Of a stretch of DNA of 64,000 nt, positions 1 to 10,689 are shown piece after piece. The stretch's first letter is position 1. The number at the start of each line of letters is the position of its first letter. The notes under the pieces were generated by a model. The model had not been told where the DNA came from, did not search any database, and saw only the letters and a program-made list of their open reading frames with translations. The stretch comes from an uncultured Alphaproteobacteria bacterium (GTDB taxonomy: Bacteria > Pseudomonadota > Alphaproteobacteria > HIMB59), in contig CABYSX010000003.1 in the NCBI GenBank assembly GCA_902521795.1, positions 1-64,000 on the forward strand. The letters run 5' to 3'. The position numbers and the translations under genes were made by a program.

Positions 1-905
1 GTATTGTCAAACATTTCATCTGTTTCTGTAGGAAATCCAGCGATTATATCTGCACCAAATGAAACATCTTCTCTAATTTTTTTACAATGCTGAACAAATT
101 CAGATACATCTTTTGCGTTATGTCTTCTTTTCATTCTTTTAAGTATCATGTCATCACCAGATTGAATACTGAGGTGAAGATGAGGCATCACTCTTTGATC
201 TTTCAATACTTCATCAAATTGCTCATCAATCTCTACACAGTCTATTGAAGATAGACGTAGACGTTGTAATTTAGTTTTATCTAAAATATCTAAAATTAAA
301 TTGCTCATGCTATATCGGTGCTCAAAATCACTCCCATAGTCAGATATATCTACTCCTGTCAAAACTATTTCTTTGACTCCGTTCTCGACAACTCTTTCAA
401 CTTCGTCAATTAAGTAAAAAGGATCAAAGCTCCTATTATTACCCCTTCCAAAAGGAATAATACAAAACGTACATCTATGATTACAACCTTGTTGAATTAC
501 AAGGCTTTCTCTGATGCTAAGATTATTAATATCTAAAGATGGGCGGATGTCTTGAGGTGAATCAAAGATGTCCTCTTTAAAATCAATTTTGGACTCTTCA
601 TTAGACAAAGATATCCAGGTTTCTGATTTTAGCTTACTAATATTATCAATAACTTTATCAACTTCACTCATTGATGAATATTTATCAGGTGATATTTGAG
701 CGGCGCACCCTGTCATTACAATTTTTTTATAAGGATTTTCTTTTTTAATTCTTCTAATAGTTTGTCTTACTTGTCTTTCAGTTTCATTTGTAACTGCACA
801 TGAATTTATAACAATTATATTTTCATTATTATTAGATAGTAATTCCTCAATTTTCTTTCCTTCAAAATTATTTAGCCGACATCCAAAATTAACTACCCTA
901 GACAT
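1..905 (-). CDS. mtaB: tRNA-threonylcarbamoyladenosine methylthiotransferase MtaB-like radical SAM protein, C-terminus beyond window edge
   Basis: Manual minus-strand translation from ATG at 903-905: MSRVVNFGCRLNNFEGKKIEELL...INSCAVTNETERQVRQTIRR...QQGCNHRCTFCIIPFGRG (CxxxCxxC radical SAM motif); absent from the ORF track because it runs off the edge. Confidence 0.88.
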   Translation of the reverse strand, partial: MSRVVNFGCRLNNFEGKKIEELLSNNNENIIVINSCAVTNETERQVRQTIRRIKKENPYKKIVMTGCAAQISPDKYSSMSEVDKVIDNISKLKSETWISLSNEESKIDFKEDIFDSPQDIRPSLDINNLSIRESLVIQQGCNHRCTFCIIPFGRGNNRSFDPFYLIDEVERVVENGVKEIVLTGVDISDYGSDFEHRYSMSNLILDILDKTKLQRLRLSSIDCVEIDEQFDEVLKDQRVMPHLHLSIQSGDDMILKRMKRRHNAKDVSEFVQHCKKIREDVSFGADIIAGFPTETDEMFDN

Positions 906-1718
906 TTATATATTAATGGTTGATTTATAAACTAATTCAGCTGGACCTTGAAGATATACCATCTTATCTTGAATTTCTGTTTTTAACTTTGATTGTTCTG
1001 TAATTATTTCAATTTTAGAGGATACAATATCGTTATAGTTTAAAACAAATGCTGTCGCACACGTTCCTGAACCACAGGCAAGCGTATGCCCGCCACCCCT
1101 TTCCCAAAATAATACTTTGATTTTAGATTTATTGAGTACCTGAACAAAAGTAATATTTGCCTGATCAGGGAAAATTTTATTTTTTACAAGCAAAGGTCCT
1201 AGATGATTTAAATTAATTGATACTAAATTTTTCACTAACACCACACAATGAGGATTGCCAATATTTGCTGTCATTATTTTTACTAATCCAGGTATTTTAA
1301 TACCTTTAATATGAATACCTTGGGTGTCCATTTTTTTTGATAAGGGTATTTTCTGCCAATCTAAAGTTACTTCTCCAACATTGATTTTGTATTCTTTTTC
1401 AGTTTTTTTACCTTGATGGATAAATTTATGACTTTTGATAATTACGTTTTTAATTTTCTTTTCTTCAACTAAAAATTTATAGACACAACGCAGCCCATTG
1501 CCACAATTTTTTCCAAGTGAGCCATCTGAATTATAAAAAGCAACTTGATGGTACGCTCCAACTTTTTTCAATAAAATCAATTGATCACAGCCTATGCCAA
1601 ATCGTCTGTCACATAGTTTTTTAATAATTTTCTTTGATTTTCTAATTAAATCAACGTTTTTATCTATTATTACAAAGTCATTTCCTGCCCCATGAGCTTT
1701 CATAAAAGGTATTTTCAT
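906..1718 (-). CDS. dapF: diaminopimelate epimerase
   Basis: MKIPFMKAHGAGNDFVIID, NSDGSLGKNCGNGLRC, ACGSGTCA motifs; start moved to the internal ATG (1718) from the track start at 1748. Confidence 0.93.
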   Translation of the reverse strand: MKIPFMKAHGAGNDFVIIDKNVDLIRKSKKIIKKLCDRRFGIGCDQLILLKKVGAYHQVAFYNSDGSLGKNCGNGLRCVYKFLVEEKKIKNVIIKSHKFIHQGKKTEKEYKINVGEVTLDWQKIPLSKKMDTQGIHIKGIKIPGLVKIMTANIGNPHCVVLVKNLVSINLNHLGPLLVKNKIFPDQANITFVQVLNKSKIKVLFWERGGGHTLACGSGTCATAFVLNYNDIVSSKIEIITEQSKLKTEIQDKMVYLQGPAELVYKSTINI

Positions 1719-1767
1719 AGACCCGCTATAGTGATATAAAAACTTCACTTAATAAAGGAAAAATTAG

Positions 1768-1808
1768 TCGGCCGATGAGTATCATTCGCCGATTTTTTTT
1801 ATTTTTTA
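1768..1808 (+). terminator. intrinsic-terminator-like hairpin plus U-tract directly before ffh
   Basis: TCGGC (1768-1772) / GCCGA (1788-1792) with inner GATGA/TCATT pairing, followed by TTTTTTTTATTTTTT. Confidence 0.55.
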
Positions 1809-1809
1809 G

Positions 1810-3162
1810 ATGCTAGAAAATATAACAAATAAAATAACTGGAATTTTTCAAGGCCTCTCAAATAAAGGTGCTATTACTGAAAAAGATTTAGAGTTAACTT
1901 TACGTGAAGTGAGAGTGGCTCTATTAGAAGCAGATGTTTCTCTAAGAGTATCTAAAGATCTAATTAAAAAAATTCAAGACAAAGCGCTTGGCCAAAAGGT
2001 AATTGAAAATGTTCAGCCAGGACAACAGGTTATTAAAATTGTTAGTGATGAGCTTACAGAAATTCTTGGCACACAAAGCAGTGAACTAAATTTTAAAAAC
2101 AAACCCTCAATCTTTTTAATGTGCGGTTTGCAGGGTGCAGGTAAAACAACATCGATTGCAAAGCTTGCGCATTACTGTCAAAATTCTCTCAATAAATCTG
2201 TAGCACTAGTATCAACAGACTTAAGAAGACCCGCAGCGATTGAACAACTACGTATTTTATCTCAGAAAAATAATATTCAATTTATTGAACCAGTTAACCA
2301 AAACATAAAAGATATTGTCAATAATGCATTGGAACAAAGCAATAAACTTTTATCAGATATTCTTATAATCGATACCTCTGGTCGTATCAGTACAGATGAG
2401 GAATTACTTTTAGAACTTAAAACTATTCACGATATCGCAAAACCACAAGAAAACTTACTTGTATTAGATTCTATGATGGGTCAGCAAGCTTTAAGTGTTG
2501 TAGAGTCTTTCAACTCCACTGCCCCACTTACGGGATTTATCTTAACAAGACTGGACGCAGACCCAAGAGGAGGAGTTGCGCTCTCAGCAAAATATCAAAC
2601 AGGTTTGCCTATTCGTTTCTTTGGATCTGGAGAAAACATTGAAGATTTTGAAGTTTTCCACCCAGAGAGAATTGCTTCAAGAATACTTGGCATGGGAGAC
2701 GTTGTATCACTAGTTGAAAAGGCACAGAAAGACTTTGATGAAAAAGAAATGGAAAGTCTACAGTCCCAGATGTTGAGTGGGAAATTTAATATGAATGATC
2801 TTTTGAAGCAATTTTCACAAATGAAAAAAATGGGAGGTATGTCTGGACTGATGTCACATATGCCAGGTGTAAGCAAAATTAAAAATATGATGGAAAGTGG
2901 AGATTTTGACGAAAAAGTTATTGATCATCAAATAGCAATTATTTGTTCAATGACTAAAGATGAAAGAGTTGACCCCGACTTACTAAAGGCTTCAAGAAAA
3001 AGAAGAATAGCAACTGGGTCTGGAAGACAAGTACATGAAGTCAATAGGCTTCTCAAACAATTTGAGCAAACTAAAAAACTTATGAAACAAGCTCAAAAAC
3101 CGGGTTTTGCAAATAAAATTAAAAGTTTATTAGGCGGAAACCAAATGCCAACGATTGATTAA
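1810..3162 (+). CDS. ffh: signal recognition particle protein Ffh
   Basis: GLQGAGKTTSIAKLA, DTSGR, TRLDADPRGG, Met-rich M domain. Confidence 0.97.
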   Translation: MLENITNKITGIFQGLSNKGAITEKDLELTLREVRVALLEADVSLRVSKDLIKKIQDKALGQKVIENVQPGQQVIKIVSDELTEILGTQSSELNFKNKPSIFLMCGLQGAGKTTSIAKLAHYCQNSLNKSVALVSTDLRRPAAIEQLRILSQKNNIQFIEPVNQNIKDIVNNALEQSNKLLSDILIIDTSGRISTDEELLLELKTIHDIAKPQENLLVLDSMMGQQALSVVESFNSTAPLTGFILTRLDADPRGGVALSAKYQTGLPIRFFGSGENIEDFEVFHPERIASRILGMGDVVSLVEKAQKDFDEKEMESLQSQMLSGKFNMNDLLKQFSQMKKMGGMSGLMSHMPGVSKIKNMMESGDFDEKVIDHQIAIICSMTKDERVDPDLLKASRKRRIATGSGRQVHEVNRLLKQFEQTKKLMKQAQKPGFANKIKSLLGGNQMPTID

Positions 3163-3180
3163 ATATAGAAGGGAGAGATC

Positions 3181-3792
3181 ATGGCGACTAAAATAAGACT
3201 AGCAAGAGGGGGTTCAAAGAAAAGACCTTTTTACAGAATAGTGGTGGCTGACGAAAGAGCACCTAGAGATGGTAATTTCATTGAAAAAATAGGTAACTTT
3301 AATCCAATGGTGCCGAAGGATCACAAAGAAAGAGTTATGCTAAGCAAAGAAAGAGCTGAGCACTGGTTAAAAGTAGGAGCATTACCAACAGAAAGAGTTC
3401 AAAAAATTCTCTTTGAATTAGGAATGATGGAAGCCCCAAAAATAACTGATAAGACGAAAAAACATTTACCAAAGGCAAAAGCTCAGGAAAGAGTTAAGTC
3501 TAAAGAGGAAGCGGCATTAAAAGCAGCTGAGGATGCAAAAGCTGCTGAAGAAGCGGCAAAAGTAGAAGCAGAAAAACCTGCTGAAGAGACATCCACTGCA
3601 GATGAGCAATCTCCTGTTGAAGAAGCTGCAACTGAAAAACCAGCTGAACAAGAGGTAAAATCAGAAGAAACACCAGAGCCTGAGGAGAAGAAAGAAGAAG
3701 CCCCTGAAGTGGAAGAACCTAAAGCAGAGGAGGTTTCAACCGAGGCTGCTGAAGACAAAACTGACGATAATAAAGAGGAACCTAAAGAATAA
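3181..3792 (+). CDS. rpsP: 30S ribosomal protein bS16 with long acidic C-terminal extension
   Basis: [31 protein letters not shown]..; about 110-aa Glu/Ala/Lys/Pro-rich tail. Confidence 0.95.
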   Translation: MATKIRLARGGSKKRPFYRIVVADERAPRDGNFIEKIGNFNPMVPKDHKERVMLSKERAEHWLKVGALPTERVQKILFELGMMEAPKITDKTKKHLPKAKAQERVKSKEEAALKAAEDAKAAEEAAKVEAEKPAEETSTADEQSPVEEAATEKPAEQEVKSEETPEPEEKKEEAPEVEEPKAEEVSTEAAEDKTDDNKEEPKE

Positions 3793-3799
3793 TTTTCTT

Positions 3800-4297
3800 G
3801 TGACTTCCTTTAACAAAAATTTCATTCAAGTTGGCGTAATTGGCAGACCAAAAGGAACTAAGGGTCTGCTAAGGTTTCACAGTTTTTTAAATGATGATCG
3901 TGATGTAAATCAGTTTAAAGAATTTTATTTAGACGACGAAAAAATTATTGAATTAAAACTCGTCTCTTTCGATAAAAAAAGCCCACTTATAACAATCAAT
4001 GAGATAAACAATAGGACGGATATTGAAAAGTTTGTTAATGAAAAAATTTTTTTAAAAAAAGAACAATTATCACCTGTAAAAGGTAATGAATATTACTTTC
4101 ATGATTTAGAGGGATTAGATGTAATGGATAATAAAGACCAGAAAGTAGGTGAAGTATCTTCAGTCGTGAATTTTGGAGCAGGAGACTTACTGGAAATATA
4201 TTTTACGAAGAGCATGAAAAAAGAATTTTTTAGATTCACTGAACAAAACTTTCCTTTGGTAAACATCAAAGAAAAAAAAATAATAATTAAAAATTAA
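3800..4297 (+). CDS. rimM: 16S rRNA processing protein RimM
   Basis: VGVIGRPKGTKGLLRFHSF; position rpsP-rimM-trmD; GTG start. Confidence 0.92.
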   Translation: MTSFNKNFIQVGVIGRPKGTKGLLRFHSFLNDDRDVNQFKEFYLDDEKIIELKLVSFDKKSPLITINEINNRTDIEKFVNEKIFLKKEQLSPVKGNEYYFHDLEGLDVMDNKDQKVGEVSSVVNFGAGDLLEIYFTKSMKKEFFRFTEQNFPLVNIKEKKIIIKN

Positions 4298-5022
4298 TGA
4301 TCACATTTAATATCCTCACTTTATTCCCAGACGCTTTCCCTGGTATTTTACAACATGGTTTGCTAGGCAAGGCTCTTTTAAAAAATCATTTTAAAATCAA
4401 TACTATCAATATAAGAGACTATAGTGATCTGTCTGCTAACTCTGTAGATGATAAACCATTTAGCGGCGGCGCTGGGATGATTTTAAGACCAGATATAATT
4501 TCTAAAGCTATTGAGGCAAACTTTAATAAGGATGAGCTAGATACCTTTACAAAGATTTGTTTTTCTGCAAAAGGTAAAAATTTTTCTCAAATTGATTTAA
4601 TTCAAAATAAGTCAAATCAAAATTTTATTTTATTAAATGGTAGATATGAGGGAATAGACCAAAGAGTGATTAACTATTATGAATTCCAAGAGATCTCAGT
4701 TAGTGATGTCATTTTAAATGGAGGTGAAGTGGCATCGTTATTGTTTATTGAGGCATTTATGAGATTACAACCTGGTGTCTTAGGTAACGAAGATACTCAC
4801 TCTAATGAGTCTTTTCAAAATGAACTAGTTGAACACGATCAATATACAAGACCAAACCCATGGGTAGCTCCTGACCATACAGACATAGAAGTCCCAACTG
4901 TTCTTTTAAGTGGTAATCATGCGGATATAGATTTATGGAAACACCAGAATTCAAAGGAAAATACTGAAAAAAACAGGCCAGATTTATTTAAAAAGTATTT
5001 AAAAAAAAACAAAAATGAGTAG
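4297..5022 (+). CDS. trmD: tRNA (guanine-N1)-methyltransferase
   Basis: FNILTLFPDAFPGIL, GGAGMILRP, GRYEGIDQRV, SVSDVILNGGE. Confidence 0.96.
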   Translation: MITFNILTLFPDAFPGILQHGLLGKALLKNHFKINTINIRDYSDLSANSVDDKPFSGGAGMILRPDIISKAIEANFNKDELDTFTKICFSAKGKNFSQIDLIQNKSNQNFILLNGRYEGIDQRVINYYEFQEISVSDVILNGGEVASLLFIEAFMRLQPGVLGNEDTHSNESFQNELVEHDQYTRPNPWVAPDHTDIEVPTVLLSGNHADIDLWKHQNSKENTEKNRPDLFKKYLKKNKNE

Positions 5023-5072
5023 AATATGGCGCTCTAATACCACCCACAAATTAGTATTGGATGGAGCACACA

Positions 5073-5672
5073 ATGAATGAAATAATTAAAAATTACGAAC
5101 AATCACAAATACAGCAAATTTTAAAAAGCTCAAAAGTTTCAGATTTCGCACCCGGTGACACAGTAAAAGTTAATGTAAAAATTAAAGAGGGAAACAAAGA
5201 AAGAGTTCAGGCATTCCAAGGCGTATGTATCGGTAAAAAAAATAATGGCCTTAACTCATCTTTCACTGTTAGAAAAATTTCTAGTGGTGAGGGCGTAGAA
5301 AGAGTTTTTCCACTATACAGTAACGTTATTGACTCAATTGAACGTATCAAAGTTGGAGATGTTAGAAGGGCAAAATTATATTACCTCAGAGGCCTATCTG
5401 GTAAAAAAGCAAGAATTGCTGAGAGAACAGATGGTCGAGCATATGATGATAAACAATATGTATCTTCAATAGAAGACGTCAAAGAAGTTATAGAGGAACA
5501 GATTGAAGAAAAAAAACCCGAAACTCCTGTAACTGAAGAGGCACCTGTAGAAGTTGCTAAAGAGACCAAAACAGAGGAAGCATCTCCTCAAGAAGACTCT
5601 AAAGCTAAAGAGGAGCCAAAAGAAGAGATACCTGCTGAAAAAAAAATAGAAGAGGCTGAAACTAAAAGCTAA
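5073..5672 (+). CDS. rplS: 50S ribosomal protein bL19 with long acidic C-terminal extension
   Basis: [42 protein letters not shown]; start moved to internal ATG 5073; about 60-aa Glu/Lys/Pro tail. Confidence 0.94.
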   Translation: MNEIIKNYEQSQIQQILKSSKVSDFAPGDTVKVNVKIKEGNKERVQAFQGVCIGKKNNGLNSSFTVRKISSGEGVERVFPLYSNVIDSIERIKVGDVRRAKLYYLRGLSGKKARIAERTDGRAYDDKQYVSSIEDVKEVIEEQIEEKKPETPVTEEAPVEVAKETKTEEASPQEDSKAKEEPKEEIPAEKKIEEAETKS

Positions 5673-5685
5673 GTTAAGTAGTATC

Positions 5686-7095
5686 TTGAGCAACCAAGGC
5701 CCAAAAACACTTTTTGATAAAATTTGGTCTGAGCATCTCGTCGGTCAAAGAGAAGATGGAACAAGTCTTTTATATATTGATCGTCATTTAGTCCATGAAG
5801 TAACCAGTCCCCAAGCCTTTGAAGGATTAAAAATCTCTAATCGTCCTGTGCATCGACCAGAAGCAACCATAGCTGTTGCAGACCATAATGTTCCTACAAT
5901 AAATAGACAAAATATTGAGGATCCACAAAGCAAAATACAAGTTGAAACTTTAGCAAAAAATACCAAAGAACATGGAATACAATATTTTGATTTAATGGAT
6001 CAGAGACAGGGTATTGTTCATATAATTGGACCAGAGCAAGGGATTACCCAACCTGGAATGACAATAGTCTGTGGGGATAGCCACACCTCTACCCATGGAG
6101 CATTTGGGGCACTGGCTTTTGGTATTGGCACAAGTGAAGTAGAACACGTATTAGCTACACAAACAATAGTTCAAAACCCCGCTAAAAACATGAGAATATC
6201 AGTAAATGGCGACCTTCCTTTTGGCGTCAATTCAAAGGATTTAATCCTATATATAATTGGAAAGATTGGAACAGCGGGTGGAACTGGACATGTAATCGAA
6301 TATGCCGGATCCTCTATTATGGGACTTTCTATGGAGGGAAGAATGACCATATGTAATATGAGTATTGAAGCCGGAGCACGTGCTGGTTTAATCAGCCCTG
6401 ATCAAACAACTTTCAACTATATTCAAGGAAGACCTTATGCTCCAGGTGCTGATCATTGGGATCAAGCATTGGAATACTGGTCGTCTCTCCCATCAGATAA
6501 TGATGCTAACTATGATCATGAAATTGTTATTGATAGCTCTGAGATTGACCCAATGGTGACGTGGGGCACTAGTCCTGAAGATGTTGTATCTGTAAAAGGA
6601 TTGGTACCAAACCCAAGTAGTGCTCAAACAGAAAATAAAAAGAAAAGTATTGAGAGATCCCTTGAATACATGGGTCTTAAACCTGGAACAAAAATAACAG
6701 ATATAAAATTAGATAAAATATTTATTGGCTCTTGTACCAATGGTCGAATTGAAGACCTTAGAAAAGTTGCTTCTATTGTTAAGGATAAAAAAATCGCTTC
6801 ACATGTTCAAGCTATGATAGTCCCAGGATCAGGTTTGGTTAAAAAGCAAGCAGAAGAAGAGGGAATAGATATAATTTTAAAAGATGCTGGCTTTGAATGG
6901 AGAGAGGCTGGATGCTCTATGTGCCTTGGTATGAATCCTGATCAATTAAAACCTGGCGAAAGATGCGCCTCAACTTCAAATAGAAATTTTGAAGGTCGAC
7001 AAGGTCGAGGTGGAAGAACTCATTTAATGAGCCCAGAACTTGCGGCAGCTTCCGCTATTACTGGGAACATTTCAGATATAAGAGATTTCACTTAA
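5686..7095 (+). CDS. leuC: 3-isopropylmalate dehydratase large subunit
   Basis: [55 protein letters not shown] start. Confidence 0.97.
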   Translation: MSNQGPKTLFDKIWSEHLVGQREDGTSLLYIDRHLVHEVTSPQAFEGLKISNRPVHRPEATIAVADHNVPTINRQNIEDPQSKIQVETLAKNTKEHGIQYFDLMDQRQGIVHIIGPEQGITQPGMTIVCGDSHTSTHGAFGALAFGIGTSEVEHVLATQTIVQNPAKNMRISVNGDLPFGVNSKDLILYIIGKIGTAGGTGHVIEYAGSSIMGLSMEGRMTICNMSIEAGARAGLISPDQTTFNYIQGRPYAPGADHWDQALEYWSSLPSDNDANYDHEIVIDSSEIDPMVTWGTSPEDVVSVKGLVPNPSSAQTENKKKSIERSLEYMGLKPGTKITDIKLDKIFIGSCTNGRIEDLRKVASIVKDKKIASHVQAMIVPGSGLVKKQAEEEGIDIILKDAGFEWREAGCSMCLGMNPDQLKPGERCASTSNRNFEGRQGRGGRTHLMSPELAAASAITGNISDIRDFT

Positions 7096-7096
7096 G

Positions 7097-7705
7097 ATGG
7101 ATAAGTTTAATTCTTTAAAAGGGATCGCAGCCCCTTTACCAATAGTAAATATTGATACAGATATGATCATCCCGAAGCAATTTCTTAAGACTATAAAAAG
7201 AACTGGTCTTGGGGTTAGCTTATTTTATGAGATGAGATATGATAATGATGGAAATCTAATAAAGGATTTCGTATTAAATACATCGCCTTTTGATCAATCT
7301 AAAATATTAGTAGCAGGAGATAACTTTGGATGTGGTTCTAGTCGAGAACACGCTCCTTGGTCTCTTAAAGATTTTGGAATTAAGTGTGTAATTTCAACAA
7401 GTTTTGCTGATATTTTTTATAATAATTGCTTTCAAAATGGAATTTTGCCGATTGTTGTCAGTCCTGATCAACTTGATCAATTAATGATGGCAGCTACAAA
7501 TCAAATAGAGTTCAGCATCGATCTCCCGGAGCAAACTGTTAAAGCTGGCAATCATTCAATTAATTTTGAAATTGAAGAGTTTAGAAAAGATAGACTTTTG
7601 CAGGGATTAGATGACATAGGCATTACTCTTGGATACCAAGACAAAATTAGTGCCTATGAAGAAGACAAAAAAAATAAAAAACCTTGGTTATTTAAGGACA
7701 ATTAA
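7097..7705 (+). CDS. leuD: 3-isopropylmalate dehydratase small subunit
   Basis: [29 protein letters not shown]. Confidence 0.97.
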   Translation: MDKFNSLKGIAAPLPIVNIDTDMIIPKQFLKTIKRTGLGVSLFYEMRYDNDGNLIKDFVLNTSPFDQSKILVAGDNFGCGSSREHAPWSLKDFGIKCVISTSFADIFYNNCFQNGILPIVVSPDQLDQLMMAATNQIEFSIDLPEQTVKAGNHSINFEIEEFRKDRLLQGLDDIGITLGYQDKISAYEEDKKNKKPWLFKDN

Positions 7706-8788
7706 ATGAGCTCTAAAATTCTAGTTTTACCTGGTGACGGGATAGGTGTGGAAGTTGCAGACCAAACAATCCGAGTTATTGAAAAATTAAATGAACAAGG
7801 TCTTGATGCCAATTATGAAAAAGATTTAGTTGGAGGGGCCTCTTATGATGTCAACGGTGAGCCTTTAACAGAGGCTGTCTTAGAAAAAGCAAAAAACTCT
7901 GATGCTATCTTATTGGGAGCAGTTGGTGGATCTAAGTGGGATGATGTAGAAAGATCAAAGAGACCTGAAGCCGGACTATTAGGTTTGAGGAAAGAGTTAG
8001 AACTTTTTGCAAATTTGAGACCTGCCCTTGTTTTTGATGCACTTGTTGATGCTTCAACTTTAAAAAATGATGTAGTTAATAATTTAGATATAATGATAGT
8101 AAGAGAATTAACTGGTGGTGTATATTTCGGTCAACCTCGAGGAATTGAGGATACATCAAATGGTAAAAAAGCGATCGACACACAAGTTTACCATGACTAC
8201 GAAATTAATAGAATTGCCAGAGTCGCCGTTGATTTAGCTAGTAAAAGAAATAATAAAGTTACTTCTGTTGAAAAGGCTAATGTTATGGAAACAGGTGTTC
8301 TTTGGAGAGAGGTTGTAAAAGAAACTCATAAAGATTTTTCTAATATTACCCTAGAAAATATGTTAGCCGATAACTGTGCCATGCAGTTAGTTAGAAACCC
8401 AAAACAATTTGATGTAATAGTTACAGATAACCTTTTTGGTGATCTTCTTAGTGACTGTGCTGCCATGTTAACTGGGTCACTGGGAATGTTACCATCAGCA
8501 TCATTAGGGGCAGAAACAAATGGAAAAAGATATGGTCTTTTTGAACCCGTTCATGGAAGTGCTCCAGATATTGCTGGTCAAGATAAAGCAAACCCTATTG
8601 CTACTATTTTAAGTTTATCAATGATGTTGAAATATAACCTCAATAAACCTGAATTATCTAATAAAGTAGAAAATGCTGTTCAACAAATCCTCTCTGAGGG
8701 TTATAGAACAGGAGATATTTACACAGATGAAAACCAAACACTTGTTTCTTGCTCTAAAATGGGTGATTTAATTATAGAAAGAATTTAA
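7706..8788 (+). CDS. leuB: 3-isopropylmalate dehydrogenase
   Basis: ILVLPGDGIGVEV, RELTGGVYFGQPR, TDNLFGDLLSD. Confidence 0.97.
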   Translation: MSSKILVLPGDGIGVEVADQTIRVIEKLNEQGLDANYEKDLVGGASYDVNGEPLTEAVLEKAKNSDAILLGAVGGSKWDDVERSKRPEAGLLGLRKELELFANLRPALVFDALVDASTLKNDVVNNLDIMIVRELTGGVYFGQPRGIEDTSNGKKAIDTQVYHDYEINRIARVAVDLASKRNNKVTSVEKANVMETGVLWREVVKETHKDFSNITLENMLADNCAMQLVRNPKQFDVIVTDNLFGDLLSDCAAMLTGSLGMLPSASLGAETNGKRYGLFEPVHGSAPDIAGQDKANPIATILSLSMMLKYNLNKPELSNKVENAVQQILSEGYRTGDIYTDENQTLVSCSKMGDLIIERI

Positions 8789-8789
8789 C

Positions 8790-9821
8790 TTGGCTTCTTC
8801 AAAAAAACCTAAAATTGCTGTTGTCGGAGCGACTGGAAATGTTGGAAGAGAGGTCTTAGATATAATCGATGAAAAAGAAATTCAATACTCTGATTTAATC
8901 GCTTTAGCTTCATCCCGCTCTAAAGGAAGTACAATTGATTATGGAGAAAACAAGTCTGTAGTAGTAGCTGATTTAGCCGAATATGATTTTTCAGATACTG
9001 ACATAGCCATTTTTTCTCCTGGAGCAAAAGTATCTAATGAGTTTGCTCCTAAGGCAGCTAAACAAGGATGTATAGTCATCGATAATACTTCGCACTTTCG
9101 AACAGACCCAGATGTTCCATTAGTGGTTGCTGAAGTCAATCCAGAGGCCTTAAAAGATTTTAGAAAAAAAAATATCATAGCTAATCCAAACTGCTCAACC
9201 ATGGGGATGCTAGTTGCAATTAAACCTTTACACGATCAATTTAATGTAAAAAGAATTGTTGTTTCAACTTACCAATCAGTTTCAGGGGCTGGCAAGGAAG
9301 CTGCTGATGAATTATTTAATCAAACAAAATCAATTTATGCGAATGAAGCAGTCGTCAAAGAGAAATTTACTAAACAAATTGCTTTTAATGTTATCCCGCA
9401 CATTGATGTTTTCTTAGAGGATGGACAAACTAAAGAAGAGTGGAAAATGTTCAACGAAACAAAAAAAATACTTGATCAAAACATTGAATTAACAGCAACC
9501 TGTGTTCGTGTTCCAGTTTTTGTTTCTCATTCTTTAGCAGTAAATGTTGAATTTAATAAACCTTATGATGAGGACCAAGTAAGGGAAATTTTTAAAAAAT
9601 CACCAGGTTTAAAAATGATTGATTATCGGGCTGATGAAGGATATGTCACCCCTATTGAGTCTGCAGGCTTAGATCCAGTTTATATCAGTAGAATTCGAAG
9701 AGATCCTACTATTCCAAATGGTTTAAACTTCTGGTGTGTTTCTGATAATTTAAGAAAAGGTGCTGCTTTAAATACCGTACAAATTGCAGAAATACTAATT
9801 AAAGATTATTTAAGTTCTTAG
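8790..9821 (+). CDS. asd: aspartate-semialdehyde dehydrogenase
   Basis: VVGATGNVGREVLDII, NPNCSTMGMLVAI, YQSVSGAG; TTG start. Confidence 0.95.
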   Translation: MASSKKPKIAVVGATGNVGREVLDIIDEKEIQYSDLIALASSRSKGSTIDYGENKSVVVADLAEYDFSDTDIAIFSPGAKVSNEFAPKAAKQGCIVIDNTSHFRTDPDVPLVVAEVNPEALKDFRKKNIIANPNCSTMGMLVAIKPLHDQFNVKRIVVSTYQSVSGAGKEAADELFNQTKSIYANEAVVKEKFTKQIAFNVIPHIDVFLEDGQTKEEWKMFNETKKILDQNIELTATCVRVPVFVSHSLAVNVEFNKPYDEDQVREIFKKSPGLKMIDYRADEGYVTPIESAGLDPVYISRIRRDPTIPNGLNFWCVSDNLRKGAALNTVQIAEILIKDYLSS

Positions 9822-10599
9822 CTCTAAATTTTCTTCTCTCTAATTTTGCATAAGCTTTGTTTTCAAGCAAGATACTATAGATATCATTTGTAACATTTTC
9901 TAAAATCTCCCTAGTTGTATTTTTTTTGGATATATAGTGCGCATACAAAGCAGTAGACTGATCGCCCGCTCCATGAAATCGTTCTTTAAAATTTATATAA
10001 GGTGTTTCAATTATAAAAATGTCGTTTTTGTTACATAATATATTTATTAATTTTTTATTTTTTGGCACGCTCCTAATTAATACTTGGCTATTAAATCTCT
10101 TAGTGAAAGATTTAAGGTCAGCTATAATTTCCCCTAGGTTATAATTATTTACATCTTTATTATTTAAGTAAGACCACTCAAAGAAATTTGCTGAGATGTA
10201 TTTGACTTTTGTCATTATTTTTTTAAAAAAATTAGCAACATCTTTTTCTACGTAAAGCCCTATTCCAATATCTCCCATGACAGGGTCTAATATAACTCTA
10301 TTTTGTATTTTAATTATTTTACTGATTAATTTTGAAACTTTTAAATTGGGTGTGTAGCCTATAATCGTCAAATCATTTAAACTTAATTTATATGTTTGCT
10401 TTACCTTATTAAAAATTATCCATGGATTTAAATTATTATCACTAATTTGAATTGTATTTTTAACACCTTTATGAGAGGTTAAAATCACAGTGGGTATTTC
10501 ATAAAATTTGTAACCCCTACTACTTAAAATTGAGCGAGCTGCATGATTTCCAACTTTGTCATTTAAGACTGTCGACTGAACACTGACTATATTCTTCAT
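9799..10599 (-). CDS. pyridoxal kinase-like PfkB-family protein
   Basis: VSVQSTVLNDKVGNHAA, ILDPVMGDIGIGLYV, FHGAGDQSTALYAHYI. Confidence 0.8.
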   Translation of the reverse strand: MKNIVSVQSTVLNDKVGNHAARSILSSRGYKFYEIPTVILTSHKGVKNTIQISDNNLNPWIIFNKVKQTYKLSLNDLTIIGYTPNLKVSKLISKIIKIQNRVILDPVMGDIGIGLYVEKDVANFFKKIMTKVKYISANFFEWSYLNNKDVNNYNLGEIIADLKSFTKRFNSQVLIRSVPKNKKLINILCNKNDIFIIETPYINFKERFHGAGDQSTALYAHYISKKNTTREILENVTNDIYSILLENKAYAKLERRKFRAKNLNNL

Positions 10600-10689
10600 G
10601 TTTTATGTTGTTATTTCTTCAATGGTTGTCATTAGATCAACAATAATATAAAAAATACGCATTAAGAATTTTAATTAAAGGAAATAAAT

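Noticed and set aside
1719-1748. Longer dapF N-terminus MKFLYHYSGS
   Set aside because: Conserved family start is MKIPFMKAHGAGNDF at 1718
2595-2876. Minus ORF inside ffh
   Set aside because: Fully antisense to a conserved gene, no recognisable motif
3483-3758. Minus ORF antisense to rpsP tail
   Set aside because: Ser/Ala low-complexity shadow of the Glu/Ala/Lys tail; no start context
5381-5693. Minus ORFs antisense to rplS tail
   Set aside because: Low-complexity shadow ORFs of a confident coding region
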